In this document: piece by piece, positions 1 through 6,670 of the stretch
Layout: each line of letters begins with the position of its first letter
How positions within the stretch are numbered: the stretch's first letter is position 1
Origin: an uncultured Opitutia bacterium
GTDB taxonomy: Bacteria; Verrucomicrobiota; Verrucomicrobiia; Opitutales; Opitutaceae
Assembly (NCBI GenBank): GCA_903938935.1
Contig: CAJAFD010000266.1
Coordinates: 1 to 8,613, forward strand
Length of the DNA stretch: 8,613 nucleotides
Direction: 5' to 3'
Notes under the pieces: generated by a model
Seen by the model: the letters and a program-made list of their open reading frames with translations, nothing else
Database searches by the model: none
What the model was told of the DNA's origin: nothing
Translations under genes and position numbers: made by a program

Positions 1-1
1 C

Positions 2-1660
2 GGCGGCAGCGCTTCCGATTGGTTCAACCAACCCGAATCTGCCCTGCTCCTCCGCGAACTCGTCACCGCCGGCTACGGCGTCGCCGCCCTCAACAGCGTC
101 AACCGCAACACCCAAATCTGGAACGGCCAAGCCACGCACGCCGCCAACCCCGACGCCCTCAACCACGTCGCCGCTCTCAATAAATTTGCCACCGACGGAC
201 TCCTGCCCGCCACCCGCCCCATCTTTCTGCTCGGACTCGCCGCAGGCGCCGATACCGCCGTCCGCTATGCCGATCTCCTCGCCAACGCCACGCCCGCCCG
301 TCCGATTCGCGGCACCGTCCTCTACTGCGCCGCCGGCATCGAAACCCAAGCCGTCGTCTCACGCATCCCCGAGCTCTTCATCCTCGCCGATAACGACAGC
401 ACCCTCGCCACCATCGGCGCCACCACCGCCCGCGAAAACAGCGCCCTCCTCGCCGGCCGCGGGCTCGCCTCCACCGTGATCAACAACGTCGCCGCCCCAG
501 TCCACCCCGGCCGTTTCCGCGCCCTGAGTCTCACCAACGCCAGCTTTACCACCGCCGACGCCACCACCGTCTGGAACGCCGTTAAAAACGCCGGCTTCAT
601 CGACTCCAATTACTACGTCAAAGCCATCCCCACCGACACCGCCCTCGCCGCCGCCGTACCGGCCACCTACAAATCCCGGCTCCCCGACATCGCCGCTCAA
701 CTCAGGGTCGCCTACGCCGAACAAAATTTCCTCGCCGACGCCAACGCCCGCGTCCTCGCCTGGCTCAACGCCCGCGTCGCCGGCACCCCCGCCCCCACTG
801 CCGGTCGTCTCACCAACCTCTCCACCCGCCTCAAACTCGCCGCCGCCGGCGACACGCTCACCTTCGGCTTTAATCTCACCGGCACCCAACCCGCTACCCT
901 CCTCATCCGCGGCGTTGGCCCTGGCCTCACCGGCTTCGGCCTCACCGGCGTCCTAGCTGCCCCCCGCCTCGAAATCCGCCCCGCCGGAAACGCCGATACC
1001 CTGCTCGCCGTCAACGAGGGCTGGGACAAAGCCCCCAACAACTCCGCCAACATCGTCGCCGCCGCCGCCTCGGTCGGCGCTTTCGCGCTCACCGCTGGCA
1101 CCGCCGATTGCGCCGTCCTCCTCAGCCTCCCCGCCGGCGGCTACACCGCTACCTTCCGCGGGATCAACGGCACCACCGGCGAAGTCATCGCCGAAGTGTA
1201 CGACGTCTCCAAGAATGCCACCCGCCTCACCAACCTCGCCACGCTCGCCCGCCTGAGTAATCCCGGCGACCTCATCACGGCCGGCATCACGATCGCTGGC
1301 GACCAAGCCCGCACCCTCATCGTCCGCGGGATCGGCCCCGGCCTCGCCGACCTCGGCGTGCCCGGCACCCTGCCCGACCCCACCCTCACCGTCCTTTCCA
1401 GCACCGCGCAGAATCTCGACTCCAACAACAACTGGAGCACCGGCGGCAGCGGCCCCTCGCTCACCGCCGCCTTCCCTGCCATCGGCGCTTTTTCGCTCAA
1501 AGCCGGCAGCGCCGACGCCGCCCTCGTCCGCGCGTTTACCGCCACCGCTGGCGGCTCCGGTTACAGCATCCAAACTGCCGCCGCCCCGACGCCCGCCAAT
1601 GCCACCAATCCTCCCTCTCCCACTGGCCTTCTCCTGATCGAAGTCTACGAAGCGCCCTGA
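2..1660 (+). CDS. Large secreted-type protein: alpha/beta-hydrolase-like region with replaced nucleophile plus two C-terminal RGVGPGL/EVYD repeats (5' end outside window)
   Basis: The frame is open from base 2 to the TGA at 1658-1660, giving 552 residues of a longer protein; the true start lies upstream. Residues 1-170 read like an alpha/beta hydrolase. There is a GGSASDWF stretch near a likely oxyanion turn, then an elbow-like IFLLGLAAGAD (residues 74-84), a possible acid in ILADND (128-132) and a possible His at 168. In the elbow GxSxG has become G78-L-A-A-G82, so the nucleophile Ser is Ala80. Residues ~171-269 are a helical linker region. Residues 270-552 are two copies of a repeat with LTNL at the start, RGxGPGL in the middle and EVYD/EVYE at the end, a pattern frequent in exported verrucomicrobial proteins. 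The hydrolase call is by eye and the substrate is unknown. The protein may be a binding or scaffold protein rather than an enzyme. The next gene converges only 9 bp away, with no visible terminator between them. Confidence 0.75.
   Translation, partial: GGSASDWFNQPESALLLRELVTAGYGVAALNSVNRNTQIWNGQATHAANPDALNHVAALNKFATDGLLPATRPIFLLGLAAGADTAVRYADLLANATPARPIRGTVLYCAAGIETQAVVSRIPELFILADNDSTLATIGATTARENSALLAGRGLASTVINNVAAPVHPGRFRALSLTNASFTTADATTVWNAVKNAGFIDSNYYVKAIPTDTALAAAVPATYKSRLPDIAAQLRVAYAEQNFLADANARVLAWLNARVAGTPAPTAGRLTNLSTRLKLAAAGDTLTFGFNLTGTQPATLLIRGVGPGLTGFGLTGVLAAPRLEIRPAGNADTLLAVNEGWDKAPNNSANIVAAAASVGAFALTAGTADCAVLLSLPAGGYTATFRGINGTTGEVIAEVYDVSKNATRLTNLATLARLSNPGDLITAGITIAGDQARTLIVRGIGPGLADLGVPGTLPDPTLTVLSSTAQNLDSNNNWSTGGSGPSLTAAFPAIGAFSLKAGSADAALVRAFTATAGGSGYSIQTAAAPTPANATNPPSPTGLLLIEVYEAP
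809..1657 (+). repeat. Two tandem protein-domain repeats, about 139 and 144 residues
   Basis: Copy 1 starts at 809 and copy 2 at 1226, a period of 417 bp. Both begin with LTNL, continue with a GD...I/L..G..I/L.G segment, then LLIRGVGPGL or LIVRGIGPGL, then a proline-containing L..P.L segment, a GAF.L.AG.AD block, and finish with EVYD or EVYE. The copies are diverged at DNA level, so this is an old protein-level duplication and not a recent DNA repeat. Repeats of this type usually sit at the C-terminus of secreted or surface proteins of Verrucomicrobiota; that comparison is from memory. Confidence 0.75.
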
Positions 1661-1669
1661 GGCCGCAGC

Positions 1670-4243
1670 TCAAGGCCGCACCACGACCTGCGTGCGCCGC
1701 GTTTTCTGAAAATACTCCCGCGCAAACGCCGCCAAATCCGCGATCGTCACCGCGTCGATCTTGGCATCGTACTCGCGCCACCCGTTGATCGGTTGCCCCT
1801 GCAACGCATTCAAACTCGCCTGCGCCGCGCGCGACCCATTGGTCTGCATCGCCGCCCGCTGCCCCGCCTTCAGCCGCGCCTGACACCGCTGCAATTCCAC
1901 CGCCTCGACCCCGCCCGTCTGCACGCGCGCAATCTCGGCGTCGATCTCGGCCAGCACTTCGGCTTCCTTGCCCGGTTGCGTACCCGCAAAAAAATAAAAC
2001 ATGCCCGTATCCAAACCTAAGATACGTCCGGAGCGCACAAAATACGCCAACCCCTTCTCCTCGCGCACGCGCTCAAATAACCGCGACGCCATCCCACTGA
2101 AAAGCTCGTCCGCCACTTCGCCGACGAAATAATCCGGCGCATGCACGCGCGGCCCGGGGAATGCCTGCAACACCACCGCCTGCTCCCGCGGTTGCTGTTC
2201 CACAAAATCACCCACCTCCGCCGGCAACCCACCCCGCGCCGGTCCCACGGGAATCTCCGGCGCCGCTCCTCGTGGCAGCTTCGCTAGAAACGCCTTTAAT
2301 TTTGGCGCCAGTTGCTTCGGATCAAAATCGCCCGCGACAGCCAACACCACGTTGGGCCCGACAAACAATCGCTGATGCAATGCGCGCAATGCCGCCGGCG
2401 TCAGCGCTTTTACGCCCGCTTCATCACCGCTCGCATCCAGCGCCAACGGATGCGCGCCGAAAAATTTCCGCCGCGTGAGCTTGCGCGCCACCGTCACCAC
2501 ATCGTCCGCGTCCTGCGCGAGCCCCGCCAACTGCGCTTCTTGCTCTAGCTTAAACGTCGCAGGCTTGAACTTCGGCGCGAGCACCGCATCCGCGATGACG
2601 GCCAACGCTCGTGCAAAATCAGGCGGCAAGACTTCCGCCGCGACGCCGAGGCTATTGTTTCCCGCGAGCGGATAAAACGAACCGCCGACTTCCTCGATAA
2701 ATTGAGCGACCTGCGCCGCCGTGCGCTGGCCCGCATCCTTTGTAAGTAAAGTCGCCAACAACGCGGTCGCACCGCGTTGCGACGCCACTTCAAACAAAGG
2801 CCCGCCCGTGACCGCGAGACGCAGATGCAGATTCGGCAAATGCGCATCCGGCTGGAGCAACAAACGCGCTCCGTTGGGCAAGGTGATCTCCGAAAAATCC
2901 GGCCGCGTCGCGTGCGCCGGTGCGGCCGCAATCGCCGCCGCCGCCGGCTCGATCGGGTTCAACGAAATCGACGTGAGCCGCGCCGCCTGCAGGTAAGTTT
3001 TCAACACGCGCTTCAAGTCCGCCGGCGTCACCGCGCGCAAGCGCTCGAAATACGCGCGACTGTAATCCAAGTCGCCGACGACGACTTCCGCCGCCCCGAG
3101 CCGCGAAGCCTGCCCGCTCATCGTTTTACGCGTATTGATTTCGCCGACGACGACTTGCCGCATCGCCTTGCGCAACTGCGCCGGCGCAAAACCTTTCACC
3201 GCGCACCGCGCCAATGTCGCGGCAATCGCGCGCGTAGCGGCGACGCGTTTCGCCGGATCCGCCGTGAAGCCGATACAAAAAAGTCCGCTCGTCCCAGGAT
3301 TCCAACTCGAGGCGTCGATCGAGTGCACCAGTCCGGTTTTTTCGCGGATTTCCTGCCACAACACCGAGCTATCGCCACCGCCGAGCACCGTGGCGAGCAA
3401 GTCGAGCATGGGCGCATCCGCGTGCGTGAGCCCAGGAATCGGCCACGCCAGCGCACCGCGCGTGAGTTCGACGTTTTCGTTGCGATGCAATGCTCGCGGC
3501 GCGAGCTGCCCCGACTCCTGTGGCACGAGCACGGGCGCCAAACGCACGCGCGGGGCCGACCCAAAATGCTGTTCCACCGCCGCCCGCGTCGCGGCTAGGT
3601 CGATATCGCCCACGATGACGACGACCAGATTATTGGGCACGTAGCGGGCGCGATAATACGCGAGCAGATCTGCGTGCGAGACCGCAGAGAAAACGTCCTG
3701 ATGGCCGATGATCGGCTGCCGATAAGGATGCTCCCGGAAAGCGGTGGAAAACAGCGCGTCCCAGAGGCGACTGTCCGGATCATCCTTGGTCATCGCGATC
3801 TCGCGTAAAATGACGTCCTTCTCCTTCGCCGCCTCGTCGGCCGGCAGCGTCGAATGCAGCACCGCATCGGCCAGCAAATCGATCGCCACGCCCGTGTGCT
3901 CGCTTGGCAAATCGATGTAATAGACCGTGCGATCAAACGTCGTGTAAGCGTTGATGTAGCCGCCATGGGCCTGGACCTCGGCCGAGATTTCCCGCCCCGC
4001 GCGCCGCGTCGTGCCCTTGAACAACATGTGTTCGAGATAATGCGAAAGCCCCGCGCCGAGGTGCTCGCCTTCGTGAATGCTCCCCGTTTTCACCCAGACC
4101 TGCACCGAGGCCAGCGCAGCCGAACGATCGGGTTTCAGAATCAACGTGACCCCATTGGGCAACACCGTGCGCTCGACGGATTCACGCCAAAACGGCGCCA
4201 AAAGTTTTAAGTCCGCGGCCAGTGAAGAAGTGGATTTTGACAT
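1670..4243 (-). CDS. M16 family zinc metalloprotease (insulinase/pitrilysin type), two-domain
   Basis: This 857-residue protein is built from two M16 peptidase halves. The first half has the inverted zinc motif HYLEH (H68, E71, H72 as catalytic base and ligands), and E148 in VILREI is the third ligand, at the 76-residue distance expected after the second His. The DPDSR and HPYRQPIIG segments are also typical. The second half starts near residue 450 (ITLPNGARLLLQP) after an Ala/Pro-rich linker (~430-448). It lacks HxxEH at the equivalent place, as usual for the inactive partner domain, but keeps the REEKGLAYFV segment. M16 proteases degrade peptides or process proteins inside a two-half chamber. 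No signal peptide or membrane segment is seen, so a cytoplasmic location is likeliest. The ATG at 4243 was chosen; a TTG one codon upstream (4246) is also in frame. There is no clear ribosome-binding site. The natural substrate cannot be told from the sequence. Confidence 0.93.
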   Translation of the reverse strand: MSKSTSSLAADLKLLAPFWRESVERTVLPNGVTLILKPDRSAALASVQVWVKTGSIHEGEHLGAGLSHYLEHMLFKGTTRRAGREISAEVQAHGGYINAYTTFDRTVYYIDLPSEHTGVAIDLLADAVLHSTLPADEAAKEKDVILREIAMTKDDPDSRLWDALFSTAFREHPYRQPIIGHQDVFSAVSHADLLAYYRARYVPNNLVVVIVGDIDLAATRAAVEQHFGSAPRVRLAPVLVPQESGQLAPRALHRNENVELTRGALAWPIPGLTHADAPMLDLLATVLGGGDSSVLWQEIREKTGLVHSIDASSWNPGTSGLFCIGFTADPAKRVAATRAIAATLARCAVKGFAPAQLRKAMRQVVVGEINTRKTMSGQASRLGAAEVVVGDLDYSRAYFERLRAVTPADLKRVLKTYLQAARLTSISLNPIEPAAAAIAAAPAHATRPDFSEITLPNGARLLLQPDAHLPNLHLRLAVTGGPLFEVASQRGATALLATLLTKDAGQRTAAQVAQFIEEVGGSFYPLAGNNSLGVAAEVLPPDFARALAVIADAVLAPKFKPATFKLEQEAQLAGLAQDADDVVTVARKLTRRKFFGAHPLALDASGDEAGVKALTPAALRALHQRLFVGPNVVLAVAGDFDPKQLAPKLKAFLAKLPRGAAPEIPVGPARGGLPAEVGDFVEQQPREQAVVLQAFPGPRVHAPDYFVGEVADELFSGMASRLFERVREEKGLAYFVRSGRILGLDTGMFYFFAGTQPGKEAEVLAEIDAEIARVQTGGVEAVELQRCQARLKAGQRAAMQTNGSRAAQASLNALQGQPINGWREYDAKIDAVTIADLAAFAREYFQKTRRTQVVVRP

Positions 4244-4304
4244 CAAAATTGGAGATAAAAATTTACTAAGATCGCCGGCGCTGGCTTCGGCCCTAACGCT
4301 CTGC

Positions 4305-4324
4305 GCGCGTTTATAAAAACGCGC
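4305..4324. other. Perfect 8-bp inverted repeat between the TIGR04138-like gene and the M16 gene
   Basis: GCGCGTTT and AAACGCGC pair around an ATAA loop. The hairpin lies 12 bp past the stop of the minus-strand gene at 4337-4753 and about 60 bp before the M16 start. On the minus strand no T-run follows it, so it is not a canonical terminator. The minus strand across the loop reads TATAAA, which could instead serve as a -10 element for the M16 gene, but no matching -35 is visible. The rest of the 93-bp gap holds nothing I can identify. Confidence 0.4.
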
Positions 4325-4336
4325 CCGCCGCTCGGA

Positions 4337-4753
4337 TCATTCCGCCTTCAGCGCCCGACGTTTCGTCGGCTGAAACGGACGCACGAAAGCCTCATCAAAC
4401 GTGTAAACATCCGAAAAATCTTCCGGGCGGTCATTCTCCGTTTTGGAGAAAACATTGTACTCGATGAGACTAAAAACGATGTCACCGAAATCACGGCAAC
4501 GTTTCACCCCCCACGCGTTGAGCACCGTCTTCGTCAGTGGCCCGTATTGCTCGAGCGCGTAAACTCGGATACCCTGCAAAAGCTCTGGACCAGAGACATG
4601 GCGTGAGCGTTCGGCGCGCGATGTTTCTTTTTTGCGGAGCTCCTTCACCGTGTGATCAAGCCCTTGGCGCACAAAACCGTAAGCCTTTTTATCAAAGCGC
4701 GTATCTTCCTTACAGATGAGCGTAACGATTTCTTCGAACTCCAAGTCTTGCAT
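4337..4753 (-). CDS. Conserved protein of unknown function, Minf_1886 / TIGR04138-like (Verrucomicrobiota-Planctomycetota family)
   Basis: This is a small, charged, soluble protein of 138 residues with no signal peptide, membrane segment or metal-cluster motif. It begins MQDLEFEEIV. The centre carries the block that led to the family call: HVSGPELLQGIRVYALEQYG (residues 52-71), followed by a segment with TVLNAWGVKRCRDFGDIVF (76-94), and then a Phe/Asp-rich C-terminus (FDEAFVRPF). The match to TIGR04138, known only as a Verrucomicrobiota/Planctomycetota-restricted family, is from memory. The family has no established function. The ATG at 4753 was chosen because the family starts at M-x-D-L; a GTG at 4780 would add nine residues. 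The gene shares a 159-bp intergenic region with the divergent Fur-family gene, so joint control is possible. It lies 93 bp upstream of the M16 gene on the same strand, and may or may not be co-transcribed with it. Confidence 0.75.
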   Translation of the reverse strand: MQDLEFEEIVTLICKEDTRFDKKAYGFVRQGLDHTVKELRKKETSRAERSRHVSGPELLQGIRVYALEQYGPLTKTVLNAWGVKRCRDFGDIVFSLIEYNVFSKTENDRPEDFSDVYTFDEAFVRPFQPTKRRALKAE

Positions 4754-4912
4754 GATTAGTTCTAAACTACGCACACCCACCCGCCCGGTGCAATCTTCTG
4801 GTCGAAACCTTACGCGAGCATTGCCATTTAACTAAAACGAACACCCCTAGATGCCTATAAATTGGAATACGCGTTCTCCGCACTCGCCAGTGATGCACAT
4901 ACATGACTATGC
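4754..4912. promoter_or_regulatory. Divergent intergenic region between the TIGR04138-like gene and the Fur-family gene
   Basis: Both genes read away from this 159-bp stretch, so at least one promoter for each should lie here. It is noticeably more A+T-rich than the flanking coding DNA. The best -10-like box for the rightward gene is TATAAA at 4856-4861, 51 bp before the start codon, but there is no good TTGACA-type -35 at 16-18 bp. No convincing box was found for the leftward gene, and no Shine-Dalgarno sequence precedes either start. Confidence 0.5.
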
Positions 4913-4916
4913 ATGA
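4891..4916. promoter_or_regulatory. Imperfect dyad overlapping the Fur-family start codon (possible operator)
   Basis: TGATGCA at 4891-4897 and TGCATGA at 4910-4916 are inverted copies matching at 6 of 7 bases, separated by 12 bp; the right arm covers the ATG at 4913. The placement would suit autoregulation by the encoded repressor. The sequence does not resemble the classical Fur box. Short dyads arise by chance, so this is a weak call. Confidence 0.3.
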
Positions 4917-5491
4917 TTCCGCAACCCATGATCTCCTCTACACAAACCAACTCTCCCCTAGCTAAAACCGACGCCAAGACCGCCGTGGCGACCGCGACCG
5001 CGCGCCTCAAAGCCGCTCACCTCCGGATTACGCAACCCCGTCTCACGATCTTGGCCGCGATGTTCCGCCGCAGCCAACCCGAGAGCATCGAAACCATTCA
5101 CGAAGCCCTCGGTAAGAACGGTTGCGACCTCGTCACCGTTTATCGCTGCATGGCGGTTTTCGAAGAAATCGGCATCGTGCGCCGGACTTACTTCCACAAC
5201 GGCACCGCGCTCTACTCGCTCCGCCTCGATGATGCGCCACACTACCACATCGTCAGCAAGGCCACCAACTCGGTCGACGAACTCGATCCCGCGACCGCTC
5301 TCGAATTGAACGCCGCCCTCGTCGCCGTCGAAGACAAACTTCGCACGCTCGGTTTCACCAACGTCAGCCACATCGCCGAGTTTTTCGGGACCGCGCCCAC
5401 CGCGAGCCGCGCCAACTTCTCCGACGCGGGTCGCACCAGCGCGCCAGAAGCCAATCGCGCGGCGGCCCCGGCCATGCCCGAAGTCATCTAA
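4913..5491 (+). CDS. Fur-family (ferric uptake / peroxide regulator-like) transcriptional regulator lacking structural zinc cysteines
   Basis: This 192-residue protein has the Fur fold order. The winged-helix DNA-binding domain (about residues 30-95) includes RITQPRLTILAAM and the recognition region DLVTVYRCMAVFEEIGIVRR (72-91). It is followed by a dimerisation/metal domain with PHYHIVSKATNSVDELD (109-125) and FTNVSHIAEFFG (148-159). Family members use a His-rich sensory metal site and often a Cys4 structural zinc site. Here H110, H112, E123 and H153 remain, but both CxxC pairs are gone: the first is replaced by S-K-A-T, and the second should follow FFG, where TAPT stands. The usual His before the S-A-E helix aligns with Pro56. 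Residues 160-192 form an Ala/Pro/Ser-rich, probably disordered tail. The start at 4913 is the first in-frame ATG after the intergenic dyad; ATG 4928 is an alternative. A terminator follows. It probably represses in response to a metal or redox signal, but the ligand is uncertain. Confidence 0.88.
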   Translation: MIPQPMISSTQTNSPLAKTDAKTAVATATARLKAAHLRITQPRLTILAAMFRRSQPESIETIHEALGKNGCDLVTVYRCMAVFEEIGIVRRTYFHNGTALYSLRLDDAPHYHIVSKATNSVDELDPATALELNAALVAVEDKLRTLGFTNVSHIAEFFGTAPTASRANFSDAGRTSAPEANRAAAPAMPEVI

Positions 5492-5511
5492 ACGGCACGT
5501 TAGTTCTTCGA

Positions 5512-5526
5512 CCCGGTTAATCCGGG
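5512..5526 (+). other. Small perfect stem-loop just past the Fur-family gene
   Basis: CCCGG and CCGGG pair around a TTAAT loop, 20 bp after the stop codon and 10 bp before the main terminator hairpin. No T-run follows it. It may stabilise the 3' end of the message or be incidental. Confidence 0.35.
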
Positions 5527-5536
5527 CTCATCTGCG

Positions 5537-5569
5537 ACCTCGGTCGGCTCACTGCCGCCGAGGTTTTTT
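5537..5569 (+). terminator. Rho-independent terminator of the Fur-family gene
   Basis: ACCTCGGTCGGC and GCCGCCGAGGT form an 11-bp stem with one bulged base around a TCACT loop, followed directly by a run of six T (5564-5569). It lies 46 bp after the stop codon at 5491, in the right place and orientation. Confidence 0.85.
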
Positions 5570-5608
5570 ATTCAAAGACCCACGAATCCGCACATTCTGA
5601 TGGCCGTT

Positions 5609-5655
5609 AAAAATCTCCAGTTCGGGTAACTAACCGCACTGGATTTTTCGTTTTT
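5609..5655 (+). terminator. Second terminator-like hairpin in the leader of the sugar isomerase gene
   Basis: AAAAATCTCCAGT (5609-5621) pairs with ACTGGATTTTT (5638-5648) with one bulged T, around a 16-base loop whose CGG/CCG ends can pair further. T-rich sequence continues to 5655. It is 80 bp upstream of the ATG at 5735. It could be a backup terminator for the Fur-family gene or, if the isomerase promoter lies before it, an attenuator. The remaining bases to the ATG hold a CGCACGTGCG palindrome (5662-5671) and nothing else recognisable. Confidence 0.5.
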
Positions 5656-5734
5656 GCGGAACGCACGTGCGGTGTCCGTTCACCGAGTCGCTGCGCACTT
5701 GCCAACGCCTGTCCCCTCGCGCTGTCCTTGCCGT

Positions 5735-6634
5735 ATGCCCCTCCCCATCTCCCGCCGTGACGCCCTTCGCTCCTTCGCCGGAGCCGCCGCCCTCGCCACC
5801 CTGACCCGCCCCACCCTCGGAGCCGAAGAAAAAAATCCTTCGCCTGCTACGACGGCGCTGACGCCGATTCGCCACTCGGTCTGCAAATGGTGTTACAGCA
5901 AAATCCCGCTCGATGACTTTGCCAAAGCCGCCAAAGACATTGGCCTGGAATCCGTCGAATTGCTCGACCCAAAAGATTGGCCCACGGTCCAAAAATACGG
6001 CCTCACCTGCGCGCTCGCCAACGGCACGATGTCGATTCCCAGCGGTTTCAACCGGCTCGAAAATCACGCGAAATACGTCCCGTCGATGATCGAGCGCATC
6101 AACGCTTGCGCCGATGCCGGCATCCCGAGCGTCATAGTTTTCTCCGGAAATCGTAACGACAAAACCCTCGGTAAAATCAGCGACGAGCAGGGCCTTGAAA
6201 ACTGCGCCATCGGCCTGAAACAAATTGTAGGCGTCGCTGAGAAGCGTGGCGTCAACATCATCATGGAGTTGTTGAATTCAAAAGTGAATCACAAGGATTA
6301 CATGTGCGATCACACCGCTTGGGGCGTCGAACTCGTGAAGCGCGTGGGCTCGGAACGGTTCAAGCTCCTCTACGATATTTACCACATGCAGATCATGGAG
6401 GGTGATGTCATCCGCACGATTCAAGAAAACCACCGTTACATCGGCCATTACCACACCGCCGGGAATCCTGGACGCGCTGAATTTGAGCCAGGCGATCAAC
6501 AGGAGTTGTATTATCCTCCGATCATGCGCGCCATCTCCGCCACGGGCTTTAAAGGATTCGTCGCTCAGGAATTTATCCCGAAGCGCGATCCGCTCACCTC
6601 ACTTCGTGCGGCCGTGAAACTCTGCACCGTTTAA
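5735..6634 (+). CDS. Tat-exported TIM-barrel sugar isomerase/epimerase, hydroxypyruvate isomerase (Hyi)-like
   Basis: This 299-residue protein has an N-terminal Tat-type signal: SRRDALRS with Arg7-Arg8, hydrophobic AGAAALATL, and a likely cleavage after TLGA (residue 30). The rest is an AP-endonuclease-2-like TIM barrel. Hyi-type features are E178 in IIMELLN and E279 in VAQEF, the usual pair of metal/catalytic glutamates, plus LLYDIYHMQIMEGD (D214, H217) and IGHYHTAGNPGR (H240). The family interconverts hydroxypyruvate and tartronate semialdehyde, or epimerises related keto-sugars; the actual substrate cannot be read here. A periplasmic location follows from the signal and differs from cytoplasmic E. 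coli Hyi. The ATG at 5735 was chosen because it puts the twin-arginine signal at the N-terminus; a TTG at 5654 would add 27 residues that look non-native. It is a single gene ending 4 bp before a strong terminator. Its neighbours are not sugar genes. Confidence 0.88.
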   Translation: MPLPISRRDALRSFAGAAALATLTRPTLGAEEKNPSPATTALTPIRHSVCKWCYSKIPLDDFAKAAKDIGLESVELLDPKDWPTVQKYGLTCALANGTMSIPSGFNRLENHAKYVPSMIERINACADAGIPSVIVFSGNRNDKTLGKISDEQGLENCAIGLKQIVGVAEKRGVNIIMELLNSKVNHKDYMCDHTAWGVELVKRVGSERFKLLYDIYHMQIMEGDVIRTIQENHRYIGHYHTAGNPGRAEFEPGDQQELYYPPIMRAISATGFKGFVAQEFIPKRDPLTSLRAAVKLCTV

Positions 6635-6637
6635 GCA

Positions 6638-6666
6638 AAAACCCCGCCCATAAACGGCGGGGTTTT
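6638..6666. terminator. Bidirectional terminator between the sugar isomerase and gatB
   Basis: AAAACCCCGCC (6638-6648) and GGCGGGGTTTT (6656-6666) form a perfect 11-bp stem with a 7-base loop. T-runs lie on the 3' side of both strands. It sits 3 bp past the isomerase stop and 4 bp past the gatB stop, so it ends both converging transcripts. Confidence 0.92.
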
Positions 6667-6670
6667 AGTT

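Noticed and set aside
359..1573. Long minus-strand open frames (359-889, 953-1573, 712-1101) opposite the first gene
   Set aside because: They are Gly/Ala/Arg-rich shadows produced by the extreme C-rich third positions of the plus-strand gene; the plus frame shows clear repeats and family motifs.
1661..1669. Terminator between the converging genes at 1660 and 1670
   Set aside because: The gap is 9 bp and the surrounding GGCCGC copies are direct, not inverted, with no T-run.
2777..3598. A 273-codon plus-strand open frame inside the M16 gene
   Set aside because: It is Arg-rich, without any recognisable motif, and is fully antisense to the conserved M16 coding sequence.
4754..4780. Nine-residue extension of the TIGR04138-like protein from GTG at 4780
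   Set aside because: The family start appears to be the M-x-D-L at 4753, and the extension has no supporting ribosome-binding site.
5662..5671. CGCACGTGCG palindrome as an operator
   Set aside because: A ten-base GC-rich palindrome is expected by chance in such DNA and nothing else supports it.
5654..5734. N-terminal extension of the isomerase from TTG at 5654
   Set aside because: It starts inside the T-run of the hairpin and would bury the twin-arginine signal 27 residues into the protein.
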